From positions 70,393 to 134,392 of the forward strand of contig JAZAUS010000005.1 of NCBI GenBank assembly GCA_036342255.1: 64,000 nt of DNA, written 5' to 3'. Positions 1-8,056 of the stretch are shown here, in pieces; the first letter of the stretch is position 1, and every line of letters starts with the position of its first letter. The position numbers were made by a program, and so were the translations under genes. The notes beneath the pieces were generated by a model. That model saw only the letters and a list, made by a program, of their open reading frames with translations. It ran no database searches and had not been told where the DNA came from. The DNA is from RUG11198 sp036342255 (lineage in GTDB: Bacteria; Bacillota_I; Bacilli_A; RF39; UBA660).

Positions 1-729
1 TCAACAACTGTTTATTCAATCTTACAACGTCTAAATACAGAAGATGTTAACTTAATTACCGTTGAAGACCCAGTTGAAATGGAATTAGAAGGTATGAACC
101 AAGTACAAGTTAATAGCGAAATTGGCTTAGATTTTGCAGCTGTTTTACGTAGTATCTTAAGACAAGACCCTAACGTAATAATGATTGGAGAGATCAGAGA
201 TAGTGAAACAGCTCAAATAGCAGTTAGAGCATCTATCACTGGACACTTAGTTCTTTCAACAATTCACACCAATAACTCTCTATCTACTATCGAAAGACTT
301 TTAGATATGGATGTTGAAAGATACCTATTATCAAGTGCCTTAGAAGGAATAATATCTCAAAAACTAGCCAGAAGATTATGTGAAAAATGCAGACGTGTAA
401 GAAATACAAATGATTATGAAAAAAATCTATTTAGAACCGTTTTAGGACTAGAAGTAAAACAAGTATTTGAACCAGTAGGTTGTTCAGAATGTAGTTTTGG
501 TTTCAAAGGTCGTATCGCTTTACACGAAGTATTATTAATAAATCAAGAAATAAGAGATGCTATTAGTAATAATATATCTCGTGAAGAATTAAGAAAAATA
601 GTTTATAGTAAAGATGTTATAACCATGGTACAAGATGGATTTTATAAAGTACTAGCAGGCTTTACTACTGTTACAGAAGTATTAAAGATGATTGAACTTG
701 ATGACGAAATTGATGAAGCAAAAAACTAA
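1..729 (+). CDS. Type IV pilus assembly / type II secretion ATPase (PilB/GspE family), C-terminal part
   Basis: Hexameric cytoplasmic ATPase that powers pilin polymerisation. The reading frame is open to the first base of the window, so the N-terminus and Walker A loop lie upstream; the visible part begins just after it with STTVYSIL. The Asp box region (VEDPVE), Walker B region (IMIGEIRDSETA), the His box (GHLVLSTIHTN) and a CEKC/CSEC zinc-binding tetracysteine are all present, the last typical of GspE/PilB rather than PilT. The C-terminal GRIALHEVL block also fits. It is the last gene of its unit, ending in a shared hairpin. A very large prepilin lies about 2 kb away on the other strand and is a plausible client, but this is inference. 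Confidence 0.93.
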   Translation, partial: STTVYSILQRLNTEDVNLITVEDPVEMELEGMNQVQVNSEIGLDFAAVLRSILRQDPNVIMIGEIRDSETAQIAVRASITGHLVLSTIHTNNSLSTIERLLDMDVERYLLSSALEGIISQKLARRLCEKCRRVRNTNDYEKNLFRTVLGLEVKQVFEPVGCSECSFGFKGRIALHEVLLINQEIRDAISNNISREELRKIVYSKDVITMVQDGFYKVLAGFTTVTEVLKMIELDDEIDEAKN

Positions 730-759
730 TATTAGATTAAACTAATATTAGTTTTTTTT
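721..759. terminator. Bidirectional Rho-independent terminator
   Basis: A 15-bp perfect stem (721-735 with 742-756, six-base loop) overlaps the stop codons of both converging genes. It has an A-run on the left and eight Ts on the right, so it can end transcription from both strands. Confidence 0.85.
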
Positions 760-1827
760 ATAACTAATACGATAAGTATTATAATTTCTAATAATTCTCT
801 TTACATCAATTAATCTCTTTTTCCTAACATCATCTAAAACAATATTACATAAATTAACAATATCATTACCATCAACAACCTCAAAATTAATATCATTATT
901 ATTAAAAACATTTAATATCCTATCAACTGACTTCATACATTTATTATTATTAATATCAGATAACACATATATTATCTTATCTACATTATCCCATATATAA
1001 TTAATATATCCATCTAATAATTCAATATATATATCACTAGATATTTTACCATCCAAATAATCCATATCCAATTTTAATAATTTATTAAAAACATCACTCT
1101 TATCTATCGAAACAAATAAATCATCAAAACCAATATTAGCATCCAAATCATCTATTATTTTATCTACCTCATTACTATTACCACCTATAACCATATTATA
1201 GTATTTTTTATTATCTATAAAACTATATAACTTCACTAACTCCATCTTTTTATAATCTATAACATCATAATTCTTATTCTTATTATAAAAAATACTATCA
1301 ATATTATTTCTTAGTTTCTTAAACATAGACAAATTCTTATCCTGATTAAAAATTAATGATTTATATACACCTTCCCAATACCATAGTTTCTTATCTCTAC
1401 CTCTAGAAAAAGCTGAATAATCTTCTTTTCCATTTCTACCAAATAAATATAATAAATCTTCCGTATTACTTATCTTATCACAAGCTACAACAGCTTTATG
1501 TCTCAAATCTAAATTCTTTATTCTATCAATAGTCCCCTGTTTTCTTTCTTCCCAACTTAAACTTTTATCTTCTTCCGTAGCTCCTTCAACTAATGAAGCT
1601 ATATCATCACCAAATACATTTCTTATATCTTCTATCGTATAATCTGTATCTTCTACAACATCATGCAAATAACCAGCTGCTATAACATTATCATCAAATC
1701 CATATTCTTCTAACTTTTTAGCCACATCTAAAGAATGCAAAACAGAATCCTTTTCTGGTTCTGCTTTCCTAACTTGTCCCCAAAAAGCCTTAATAGCATA
1801 CTTCAACGCCATAACTCTAACATTCAT
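748..1827 (-). CDS. HD-domain phosphohydrolase, RelA/SpoT-hydrolase (MESH1)-like, with unknown C-terminal region
   Basis: The first ~125 residues carry the HD metal-site pattern of (p)ppGpp hydrolases: His31, His55-Asp56, Glu59-Asp60 and Asp117 within DKISN. No synthetase, TGS or ACT domain follows, so if it acts on ppGpp it would be a hydrolase-only small alarmone hydrolase. Residues ~185-359 are an acidic, Asn-rich helical region that I do not recognise. Start chosen from AGGAG about nine bases upstream of ATG 1827. Monocistronic, convergent with the pilus ATPase. Substrate is not proven: related HD proteins act on other nucleotides. Confidence 0.8.
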   Translation of the reverse strand: MNVRVMALKYAIKAFWGQVRKAEPEKDSVLHSLDVAKKLEEYGFDDNVIAAGYLHDVVEDTDYTIEDIRNVFGDDIASLVEGATEEDKSLSWEERKQGTIDRIKNLDLRHKAVVACDKISNTEDLLYLFGRNGKEDYSAFSRGRDKKLWYWEGVYKSLIFNQDKNLSMFKKLRNNIDSIFYNKNKNYDVIDYKKMELVKLYSFIDNKKYYNMVIGGNSNEVDKIIDDLDANIGFDDLFVSIDKSDVFNKLLKLDMDYLDGKISSDIYIELLDGYINYIWDNVDKIIYVLSDINNNKCMKSVDRILNVFNNNDINFEVVDGNDIVNLCNIVLDDVRKKRLIDVKRIIRNYNTYRISYKKN

Positions 1828-1898
1828 TACTTCCTACTCCTTTTTCCATATATATAATAGCATAAAAAAAATAATATAGTTAAATGTTAACTAAATAA

Positions 1899-1924
1899 AA
1901 AATAAAGCTTAACTGCTTTATTTT
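1899..1924 (-). terminator. Rho-independent terminator of the prepilin-thioredoxin unit
   Basis: Ten-base arms (1899-1908 and 1915-1924) around a six-base loop, followed on the minus strand by a T-rich run; it overlaps the stop codon of the thioredoxin-like gene. Confidence 0.75.
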
Positions 1925-2709
1925 TTTAACTCCTCTTTAATAAATTTCTCAATCTCATTAACATCCTCACTATTTATTGAATCAACTATCTTATTATTAT
2001 TTGTAACAAATATATCCTTTGGTAAAGTATTATTATTTATTTTCTCTAATCTATCTAATATTGAAAAAACATTTGAAGTAGAAAAATCTACTATATAATA
2101 CTCAAAATTATATTTCTTAGCCAATTGATTTAGAATCAATCTTAACTTATAAGATTTTTTATTAACTGCTAATAGCAAAAATAAATTATTATCCTGCTCC
2201 ATACTTAATTTTACAAATTCATCACCATCAATACTTTTACCAAATTCTTCATTATTTTCTTCTTTGATATATTGATTTTCAATTAATATTTTCTTTATTT
2301 TATCTTCAACATAACCTACTTCATTATAAAAAGTAAGATTACCTGATTTAATATGTAATAAAGTTGGAACAAAAATGTTTTTCTTATCATAATCAAACGA
2401 ATTAAATATATAATTAATCTCTTTACTGTTTATATTAAAAATTGGAATATCTAAATTATATAAATCTTTATAATAATTAAATTTTATATCAGCAAATTCA
2501 CAAGAACCACATTTATCTTTATCATCATTTATATATATCATTACCTCTTCATTATTCCTAATCTTATTTACTATATTAGTAGCCTTAGAATTAATTAAAC
2601 TCATACCATTAGAATTTCTATTACCATTATTATTACTCATAATAAAAACTAATCCAATAATACAAATAATAATTAAAGCAATAATAAATATAATATACCT
2701 TTTCTTCAT
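1918..2709 (-). CDS. Membrane-anchored thioredoxin-like protein with CGSC motif
   Basis: An N-terminal membrane helix (residues 5-24) is followed by an extracytoplasmic thioredoxin-like domain. Cys67-Gly-Ser-Cys70 gives the CxxC redox site and FVPTLL supplies the expected cis-proline region. A second segment (about 170-263, beginning LFLLLAVNKK) looks like another thioredoxin-type fold without cysteines. It sits 16 bases downstream of the giant prepilin gene and shares its terminator, so the two are very likely co-transcribed. The prepilin contains many paired cysteines, so a role in forming or reshuffling its disulfides is a reasonable inference. The family cannot be pinned to a named TlpA/DsbA type from sequence alone. 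Confidence 0.72.
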   Translation of the reverse strand: MKKRYIIFIIALIIICIIGLVFIMSNNNGNRNSNGMSLINSKATNIVNKIRNNEEVMIYINDDKDKCGSCEFADIKFNYYKDLYNLDIPIFNINSKEINYIFNSFDYDKKNIFVPTLLHIKSGNLTFYNEVGYVEDKIKKILIENQYIKEENNEEFGKSIDGDEFVKLSMEQDNNLFLLLAVNKKSYKLRLILNQLAKKYNFEYYIVDFSTSNVFSILDRLEKINNNTLPKDIFVTNNNKIVDSINSEDVNEIEKFIKEELKK

Positions 2710-2725
2710 AATTTCATCTCAATTC

Positions 2726-5062
2726 CTATTTTTTTACTATTATATGAGGTCTATACATATAATAAACAGTTGTCGAATCACCTGTACCAAAACTAGTACA
2801 AAAACTCTTAATATCACATCTTGATAAATTTGCTCGATCTTTACCAAGATGTATATCAACCCCAGCTGTGCCAGAAATAGTATAATGACCAGCAAACACA
2901 TAATTAGCATCTGCAAAAGATCTTGATGTATTCTTCTCACTTTTATTTAACTTATATGTATGCCAATTTGTATATGCATAATGTGTAGAATTTTTATTCT
3001 TAAATATTAACATTTCCTTATTATCAAAATCTGAACCATCAGTATTTAACCCACACATATAAAATCTAAAACTCTGTGATTCCTTTGCCACTGCATAATT
3101 AGTAGCTCCACTAGTTATATAAACAAAAGACAAATTATTACTATCAGCAGGCGTATCAGCATGACCTCTAGTCCAATAGAAAGACCCAGTTGCATAATTA
3201 TTACAATTACCAACATTACTAAATGTATCACTACTTACAGTATTTAATTTTTCATGATATCCTGCAAGTCGAGTGCCTTTAACTGGTGCTTCATATCCCG
3301 TATTTATTTTAGGTACACTGGAACATGCCTCACCAGCACCATAAGTAGATCCAGCTTCACAAACTGGCATTGCTGATGTATAAAACGTATAAGCAGCTCC
3401 CATAGTACTATATGATCTAGGACTACTATCATATATTACACCATCACTAACCCAATAAGAACCACTAATTTGATCTTCTTCATTAACAGATCTTGTCACA
3501 TTAGAATCTATTGTAGTAATAAAACCAGCTTTATATTCATCACTTATCTTACCAGTAGCATCACCAAAATCTTTAATATAGTTATAAACACTTGAAGCCC
3601 CAGTACCAGTGGAATTACTATAACTATTACCATAAACATAACCTACTGTATCTCTTAAAGCCAAATCACACGTATCTGTATTATTAGCAATTGTATACCA
3701 TTTCTTACCCATATAAATAGTTTCACTACCAGCACTACCACATGTAAAACTTCTTTCCCATTGTGCATAATACTTAATTTCATCAGCTCCACTATTATTC
3801 TTTATTTCCATTCCTACATCTAATAAATCACCAGAATTATCTTTCTTCCAACCAATAAATTTTCTTCCTATTAATAAAAAGCCATTATCTTTTAATAAAC
3901 ATTTCTTATTATAATTACATAATTGCTCTTCTGTTATACCAGTAGCATTATCATCTCCACTTAAATATATAACTTTATAACTAGATTTAATTTTAGGAAT
4001 AACTTTACTAACAACACTCCTATTACTAGATTCATCCCATAATTCAGCATATACTCTTTTATCATCAGATAAAATATTCTCTTCTATTTTAAATTTTATT
4101 TCATCACTATTCTTTAATATATATAATTGATTCTTAGTAATACTACTAGCTTTAGTTGCCTCACAACTACCATAATCACTACATTTATATATATTATAAT
4201 CACCATCTATATTAGCATCTACATCTGATTTAAAATAACGAAATGCCAAATTATTATAAATATTTGAAACATCATAATTTATTGTAACTTCTCTATAACT
4301 ACTAATAAACTTACTAGGTTTAATAGAAATAGCAGAATCTTCTATTTCTTTAGTACTAATACCCGCAAATTCACACATATCAACATTATTATACTTAAAA
4401 CATATTTTTAATTTATATAAAGTACCACTAAATAAATTAAGTAAATTACAGTTCTTACCACCATTACAAGATGCATTTTTATCATATTGATTATTAATAC
4501 CATAAGTTATAGATAAATCATTAGCATTTATCTTACTATCACTTAAATCAATATCAAATAATATACGATCAGTATAACTTCCCTTTAAATCTATATCAAA
4601 CAATTTTAAATAATCATTCATTATCGATAATTCACACTGTTCCTCATTTTTAGACTCCGTATCAAAATTAACTTCATATTCACTTGAATCTAAATTCTTC
4701 TTAATCATTAACAAAGAATTATTATTAATTTTATTTTGATAAATATCTTTCTTAAAAAAATCTTTATTAAAATATCCCTTATTAATTAAGTTTATTACTC
4801 TTACACACATATATTTACCAATCTCATTACCATCACTATCATAGTTGATTTTCCAATTATTACCATTAGATTCATCATTACCATACATCTCAGCAGCACT
4901 TTTAACACTATTAATAGCAACCATAGTAGCTCTTTCCTTACTTTTAGATATAGTTGAATTAAATACTACAAATCCAATTCCACCAACAATACCAATAATT
5001 GCTATAGCTACTAATAACTCAATCAAAGAAAATCCATAATCCTTCTTTTTTATTTTTTTCAT
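2726..5062 (-). CDS. Very large cysteine-rich type IV prepilin-like protein
   Basis: The start at 5062 follows GAGGTGTGAAT. A class III prepilin leader is present: Gly10 then FSLIELLVA, so cleavage before Phe11 puts Glu at mature position 5. At 778 aa it is four to five times longer than a normal pilin. After the pilin helix come Asn/Lys-rich beta regions, a Listeria-Bacteroides (InlB-like) repeat region near residues 365-440 (ends YYAQW), and a C-terminal domain beginning near YMGKKWYTI that resembles DUF6273-type domains and two other proteins in this window (56062, 62779). More than 20 cysteines occur, many in close pairs such as CNGGKNC. It is co-transcribed with a membrane thioredoxin. 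Confidence 0.82.
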   Translation of the reverse strand: MKKIKKKDYGFSLIELLVAIAIIGIVGGIGFVVFNSTISKSKERATMVAINSVKSAAEMYGNDESNGNNWKINYDSDGNEIGKYMCVRVINLINKGYFNKDFFKKDIYQNKINNNSLLMIKKNLDSSEYEVNFDTESKNEEQCELSIMNDYLKLFDIDLKGSYTDRILFDIDLSDSKINANDLSITYGINNQYDKNASCNGGKNCNLLNLFSGTLYKLKICFKYNNVDMCEFAGISTKEIEDSAISIKPSKFISSYREVTINYDVSNIYNNLAFRYFKSDVDANIDGDYNIYKCSDYGSCEATKASSITKNQLYILKNSDEIKFKIEENILSDDKRVYAELWDESSNRSVVSKVIPKIKSSYKVIYLSGDDNATGITEEQLCNYNKKCLLKDNGFLLIGRKFIGWKKDNSGDLLDVGMEIKNNSGADEIKYYAQWERSFTCGSAGSETIYMGKKWYTIANNTDTCDLALRDTVGYVYGNSYSNSTGTGASSVYNYIKDFGDATGKISDEYKAGFITTIDSNVTRSVNEEDQISGSYWVSDGVIYDSSPRSYSTMGAAYTFYTSAMPVCEAGSTYGAGEACSSVPKINTGYEAPVKGTRLAGYHEKLNTVSSDTFSNVGNCNNYATGSFYWTRGHADTPADSNNLSFVYITSGATNYAVAKESQSFRFYMCGLNTDGSDFDNKEMLIFKNKNSTHYAYTNWHTYKLNKSEKNTSRSFADANYVFAGHYTISGTAGVDIHLGKDRANLSRCDIKSFCTSFGTGDSTTVYYMYRPHIIVKK

Positions 5063-5087
5063 ATTCACACCTCTATATTCTAATATA

Positions 5088-5096
5088 ATTATACCA
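5088..5096 (-). promoter_or_regulatory. Candidate extended -10 promoter for the prepilin operon
   Basis: Reads TGGTATAAT on the minus strand, 26 bases before the prepilin start. The -35 region is only T-rich, so recognition would rely on the TG extension. Confidence 0.5.
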
Positions 5097-5106
5097 TCAC
5101 TAATAT

Positions 5107-5664
5107 TTAAAAAAAGAAAAATCCATAAACAAATCCACAAACAGCCCCTAAAAGATGACTAAAATGTGAAACATTATCTTTCTTAAACATTCCATCCATA
5201 ACTTCACTAACAATATAAAAAACAAATATTAATATCAAAGTTAAAGGAATTTTACCATTCTGTAAATTAACAAGAGAACTCAATAATATTAACATAAAAG
5301 AAATACCACTAGCCCCTAAAATTCCCTTTTTAGAAACAATCATATTTATTAAACCAGTTATACCAGCAGTAATTATAACCATTATAAGTAAATTAATACT
5401 ACCATATTTTTCTTCAATCATAGGCCCTATTAATAATATATATAAAAAATTATTACGAAAATGTTCCCAATTTTCATGACCCAATACATGAGTAAACAAC
5501 CTTAAATATGTAAATGGATTTAATAAAGATGATCTTCTAGATATAAATAATACTTTATTACTTTTTCCCTTAGTCATTTTATTTAATATAAGTGCTATTA
5601 AAGATATAAAGAAGAAAGATAATATAACTAAAGAATTATAATTAAAATATTCTAAATAATCCAT
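5107..5664 (-). CDS. Rhomboid family intramembrane serine protease
   Basis: A compact protein (185 aa) with about six membrane helices. It shows the rhomboid signatures: His63/His68 and Asn71 in the HxxxxH..N block of the second helix, catalytic Ser119 in GASG, and the His170 partner in HLLGAVCG. It would cleave single-pass membrane proteins inside the bilayer. The gene ends 44 bases before the prepilin start; a link to pilin or other surface proteins is possible but only suggested by position. The ribosome site (AGGGAAG) is moderate, and TGGTATTAT upstream is a candidate -10. Confidence 0.88.
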   Translation of the reverse strand: MDYLEYFNYNSLVILSFFFISLIALILNKMTKGKSNKVLFISRRSSLLNPFTYLRLFTHVLGHENWEHFRNNFLYILLIGPMIEEKYGSINLLIMVIITAGITGLINMIVSKKGILGASGISFMLILLSSLVNLQNGKIPLTLILIFVFYIVSEVMDGMFKKDNVSHFSHLLGAVCGFVYGFFFF

Positions 5665-5769
5665 TTAATACACTTCCCTATAATAATAATACCATAAAAT
5701 AATAAAATTGCATATTATTATTTTAATTATATTAATAAATATGTTAAAATAAAAATAGGATGTGAGAAT

Positions 5770-6366
5770 ATGACTACAAAAACACATATAACTACAGGAG
5801 TAGCTTTAACAATATTAATTACTCAGCCAGAAAATATCAAATATTTAACTTTATCACTAGCAGGCACTATAATAGGTAGTGTTATTCCTGATATAGACAG
5901 TAAAAATTCTGAAGCCAATCAAATATTCGATAAAGTATTAATAACTACTTCTCTAACAATAATATTATGCTTTATCCTAGAATACTTTTTTAATATAGGT
6001 ATCTATAGAATAATAACCAAAAAGAATAATATTGATAGTATTCTTTTCTCTGCCTTATTATTTTTCATAATGTGCTTAATAGGAAGTAGAACCCATCACC
6101 GAGCCTTCACCCATTCTATAATTGGTCTATTAATCTATAGTAGTATATTATATACTTTACCAAACATATTTATCTACTCTTTCATCATTGGATATCTATC
6201 CCATATAATACTAGATCTATTCAATCATAAAGGTTTAAAACTATTTTACCCAATAAAGAAAAGATTATGTTTTAATTTATGTGATTCTGATGGAATAATA
6301 AATAATATATTATTCTATTTAAGTAGTATAGCTTCTCTTATAATTTTAATCATCTATTGTACCTAA
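5770..6366 (+). CDS. YdjM/DUF457-like membrane-bound metal-dependent hydrolase
   Basis: A 198-aa protein with roughly five membrane segments. The conserved polar motifs of the family are visible: THITTG at the N-terminus, PDIDS near residue 42, and RTHHRAFTHS at about 110-119, then a late DLFNHKG. These His/Asp residues are the presumed metal ligands of LexA-regulated YdjM-type proteins; the substrate is unknown. Start follows GGATGTGAGAAT; a TGTTAAAAT extended -10 lies at 5742-5750. Single gene, divergent from the rhomboid. Confidence 0.8.
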   Translation: MTTKTHITTGVALTILITQPENIKYLTLSLAGTIIGSVIPDIDSKNSEANQIFDKVLITTSLTIILCFILEYFFNIGIYRIITKKNNIDSILFSALLFFIMCLIGSRTHHRAFTHSIIGLLIYSSILYTLPNIFIYSFIIGYLSHIILDLFNHKGLKLFYPIKKRLCFNLCDSDGIINNILFYLSSIASLIILIIYCT

Positions 6367-6436
6367 TAAGTACTTCTATACTAAGATATATTACACTAAT
6401 TATTATAAATCACTAGTTAAATATATAAATTTAGAC

Positions 6437-6465
6437 TTGTATTTATATACAAAATTATGTATAAT
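6437..6465 (+). promoter_or_regulatory. Promoter of the Lys-rich small protein gene
   Basis: TTGTAT at 6437-6442, 17-base spacer, TATAAT at 6460-6465, with TG just upstream of the -10. Confidence 0.65.
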
Positions 6466-6483
6466 TGACATTGAGGTGAATCT

Positions 6484-6765
6484 ATGAGCAAGAAATATAA
6501 ACAAAAATTCGAAAAAAAAGATATAGAAGAAGATAATAATTCAAATCTAAGTAAAAAAGAATTATATGATTTAGAACAAAAACAAAAAAGAGAAAGAAAA
6601 GAAAAAGAGAAAAATAAGAAAAAGAAAAAAACAGATAAATCTAAAAAGAAAAAGAAAACATATAGTACCAATCTTGCTGGTAAAATATTCGCTATAGTTA
6701 TGCTAATACTAATGGTTGGTTCAGTTATTGCAACTATATCATATTATTTCACAGGAGGAAGATAA
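6484..6765 (+). CDS. Small lysine-rich protein with C-terminal membrane helix
   Basis: A 93-aa protein of two parts: a highly charged Lys/Glu N-terminal segment (about 1-62, with runs such as KKKKK) likely to be cytoplasmic or coiled, and one membrane helix at about 67-88 ending in a short tail. It has its own promoter, a GAGGTGAAT ribosome site and its own terminator, and the frame is preserved through low-complexity sequence, so it looks like a real gene. I do not recognise the family. The poly-Lys tract could bind nucleic acid or acidic lipid, which is speculation. Confidence 0.75.
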   Translation: MSKKYKQKFEKKDIEEDNNSNLSKKELYDLEQKQKRERKEKEKNKKKKKTDKSKKKKKTYSTNLAGKIFAIVMLILMVGSVIATISYYFTGGR

Positions 6766-6793
6766 AAAAAAAGACATATAAATGTCTTTTTTT
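6764..6793. terminator. Bidirectional Rho-independent terminator
   Basis: A/T-flanked stem with GACAT pairing ATGTC (6773-6777, 6782-6786) between two convergent genes, with A-run on one side and T-run on the other. Confidence 0.85.
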
Positions 6794-7508
6794 ATAATAA
6801 CATATATAAAATAACCAATGTAACAACAACAACTACAACACCAAGAAGAACATAAGATACAAACCCAGGCTCACGAACATCAGACTCAGGCAAAACCTCC
6901 TCTTCTTTAACAGAATCAAGCCCACTAGTATCATCTAATACCCTATTAGCAATCATCTGAGCCTCAGGATCAACAACAGGCACATTCTCAGGAACAACAT
7001 CCCTCTGACTTTGAATATTAACAGTAGATTTTTCATAATCATTATATAATATAACCCTACCATTATATTTATTAATAAACCAATTATTAAAATTTTCAAA
7101 CAACTGATTATTATATAATTTTACCACTTTACTAATACTAAAACCTTCACTAGATAATACCTTATAGCTCTGATTAATTAAATAACTAATAACCTTATCC
7201 ATATATACAAATATTTCTTCACTATTACTTAATCTAACTTGTTCTATTCCATTACCATCAACTATAGGTGTCACTACTGCAACAGTATTATCTTTAAAAC
7301 TATCATAAATATTTATTACTTCTTGACTAATCATAGCCATATTACTAATACTAGGATTAATCTTATCCGGTTGCCCAAAAATATTAATAACAATCGTATA
7401 ATCACTAACCTCTTTATTAACTGGTATACTAACATAAAAAGGTACTTTATCATCATTAATCAAATAAACACTTTTATTATCAACATTTGAAATTAATGTC
7501 TTATCCAT
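6792..7508 (-). CDS. Tail-anchored protein of unknown function
   Basis: About 238 aa, without an N-terminal signal. Residues 1-165 look like a compact soluble alpha/beta domain, followed by an acidic linker (about 170-212) and a single C-terminal membrane helix (SYVLLGVVVVVVTLVILYMLL is the helix region), so the domain would face the cytoplasm. ATG 7508 was preferred over the adjoining GTG because AGGTAGGGGAT lies in front. It has its own promoter overlapping the mscL terminator. No recognised domain. Confidence 0.72.
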   Translation of the reverse strand: MDKTLISNVDNKSVYLINDDKVPFYVSIPVNKEVSDYTIVINIFGQPDKINPSISNMAMISQEVINIYDSFKDNTVAVVTPIVDGNGIEQVRLSNSEEIFVYMDKVISYLINQSYKVLSSEGFSISKVVKLYNNQLFENFNNWFINKYNGRVILYNDYEKSTVNIQSQRDVVPENVPVVDPEAQMIANRVLDDTSGLDSVKEEEVLPESDVREPGFVSYVLLGVVVVVVTLVILYMLL

Positions 7509-7543
7509 CACTATCCCCTACCTCTATTATATATGTTAGTATA

Positions 7544-7572
7544 ATTATAACAAAAAAAAGATAACTTGTCAT
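7544..7572 (-). promoter_or_regulatory. Promoter of the tail-anchored protein gene
   Basis: Minus strand ATGACA (7567-7572), 17-base spacer, TATAAT (7544-7549) with a TG extension. The -35 lies in the loop of the mscL terminator, so terminator and promoter are interleaved. Confidence 0.6.
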
Positions 7573-7584
7573 TATCTTTTTTTT
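7552..7584 (-). terminator. Terminator downstream of mscL
   Basis: Thirteen-base arms (7552-7564 and 7572-7584, GATAA/TTATC core) around a seven-base loop, with a T-run on the minus strand. Confidence 0.8.
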
Positions 7585-8044
7585 ATTTTTTATTACTATT
7601 TTTTAATAAATCTCTTATTTCCTTAAGTAATAGAACCTCTTCATCTACTTTTTCCTCTATTACTTCTTCTTCTTTCTTATCCTTAGCAATCAATTTATTC
7701 ATAAATTTAACAATTAAGAATACTACAAAAGCCATTATCAAGAAATTAATAACATCTGTTAGAAATGCTCCATATTTTAAATTTAAATTACCAATTTTTA
7801 AACTATATGCTGTAAAATCAGCTTCTGTAAAACATCCTAAAATTGGAGAAATTAAATTATTAGTTAGTGAAGATACTATACTTTGAAAAGCACCACCAAT
7901 AATTACACCAACAGCTAAATCTAAAACATTACCATGTGATATAAATTCTTTGAATTCACCTATAATACCAACTTTATTAATTTTCTCTTTACCAGTTTTA
8001 GCAGCATCCTTAACTTTGTTTCTTACTTCTTTTATATCTTTCAT
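7583..8044 (-). CDS. mscL: Large-conductance mechanosensitive channel MscL
   Basis: Pentameric inner-membrane channel that opens under osmotic downshock. The core GNVLDLAVGVIIGGAF is the classic first helix, followed by the loop and second helix (FLIMAFVVFLIVKFMNKL) and a charged C-terminal bundle helix. It is 153 aa, longer than the usual ~130-140 because of about 27 extra Lys/Glu-rich residues before the family's normal start. The ribosome site AAGGAGGTGAAAGG supports the long start at 8044. It lies 12 bases after the transketolase gene and probably shares its transcript. Confidence 0.95.
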   Translation of the reverse strand: MKDIKEVRNKVKDAAKTGKEKINKVGIIGEFKEFISHGNVLDLAVGVIIGGAFQSIVSSLTNNLISPILGCFTEADFTAYSLKIGNLNLKYGAFLTDVINFLIMAFVVFLIVKFMNKLIAKDKKEEEVIEEKVDEEVLLLKEIRDLLKNSNKK

Positions 8045-8056
8045 CCTTTCACCTCC

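Noticed and set aside
2740..2940. 66-residue minus-strand frame inside the prepilin
   Set aside because: Alternate-frame shadow of the prepilin C-terminus without start signals.
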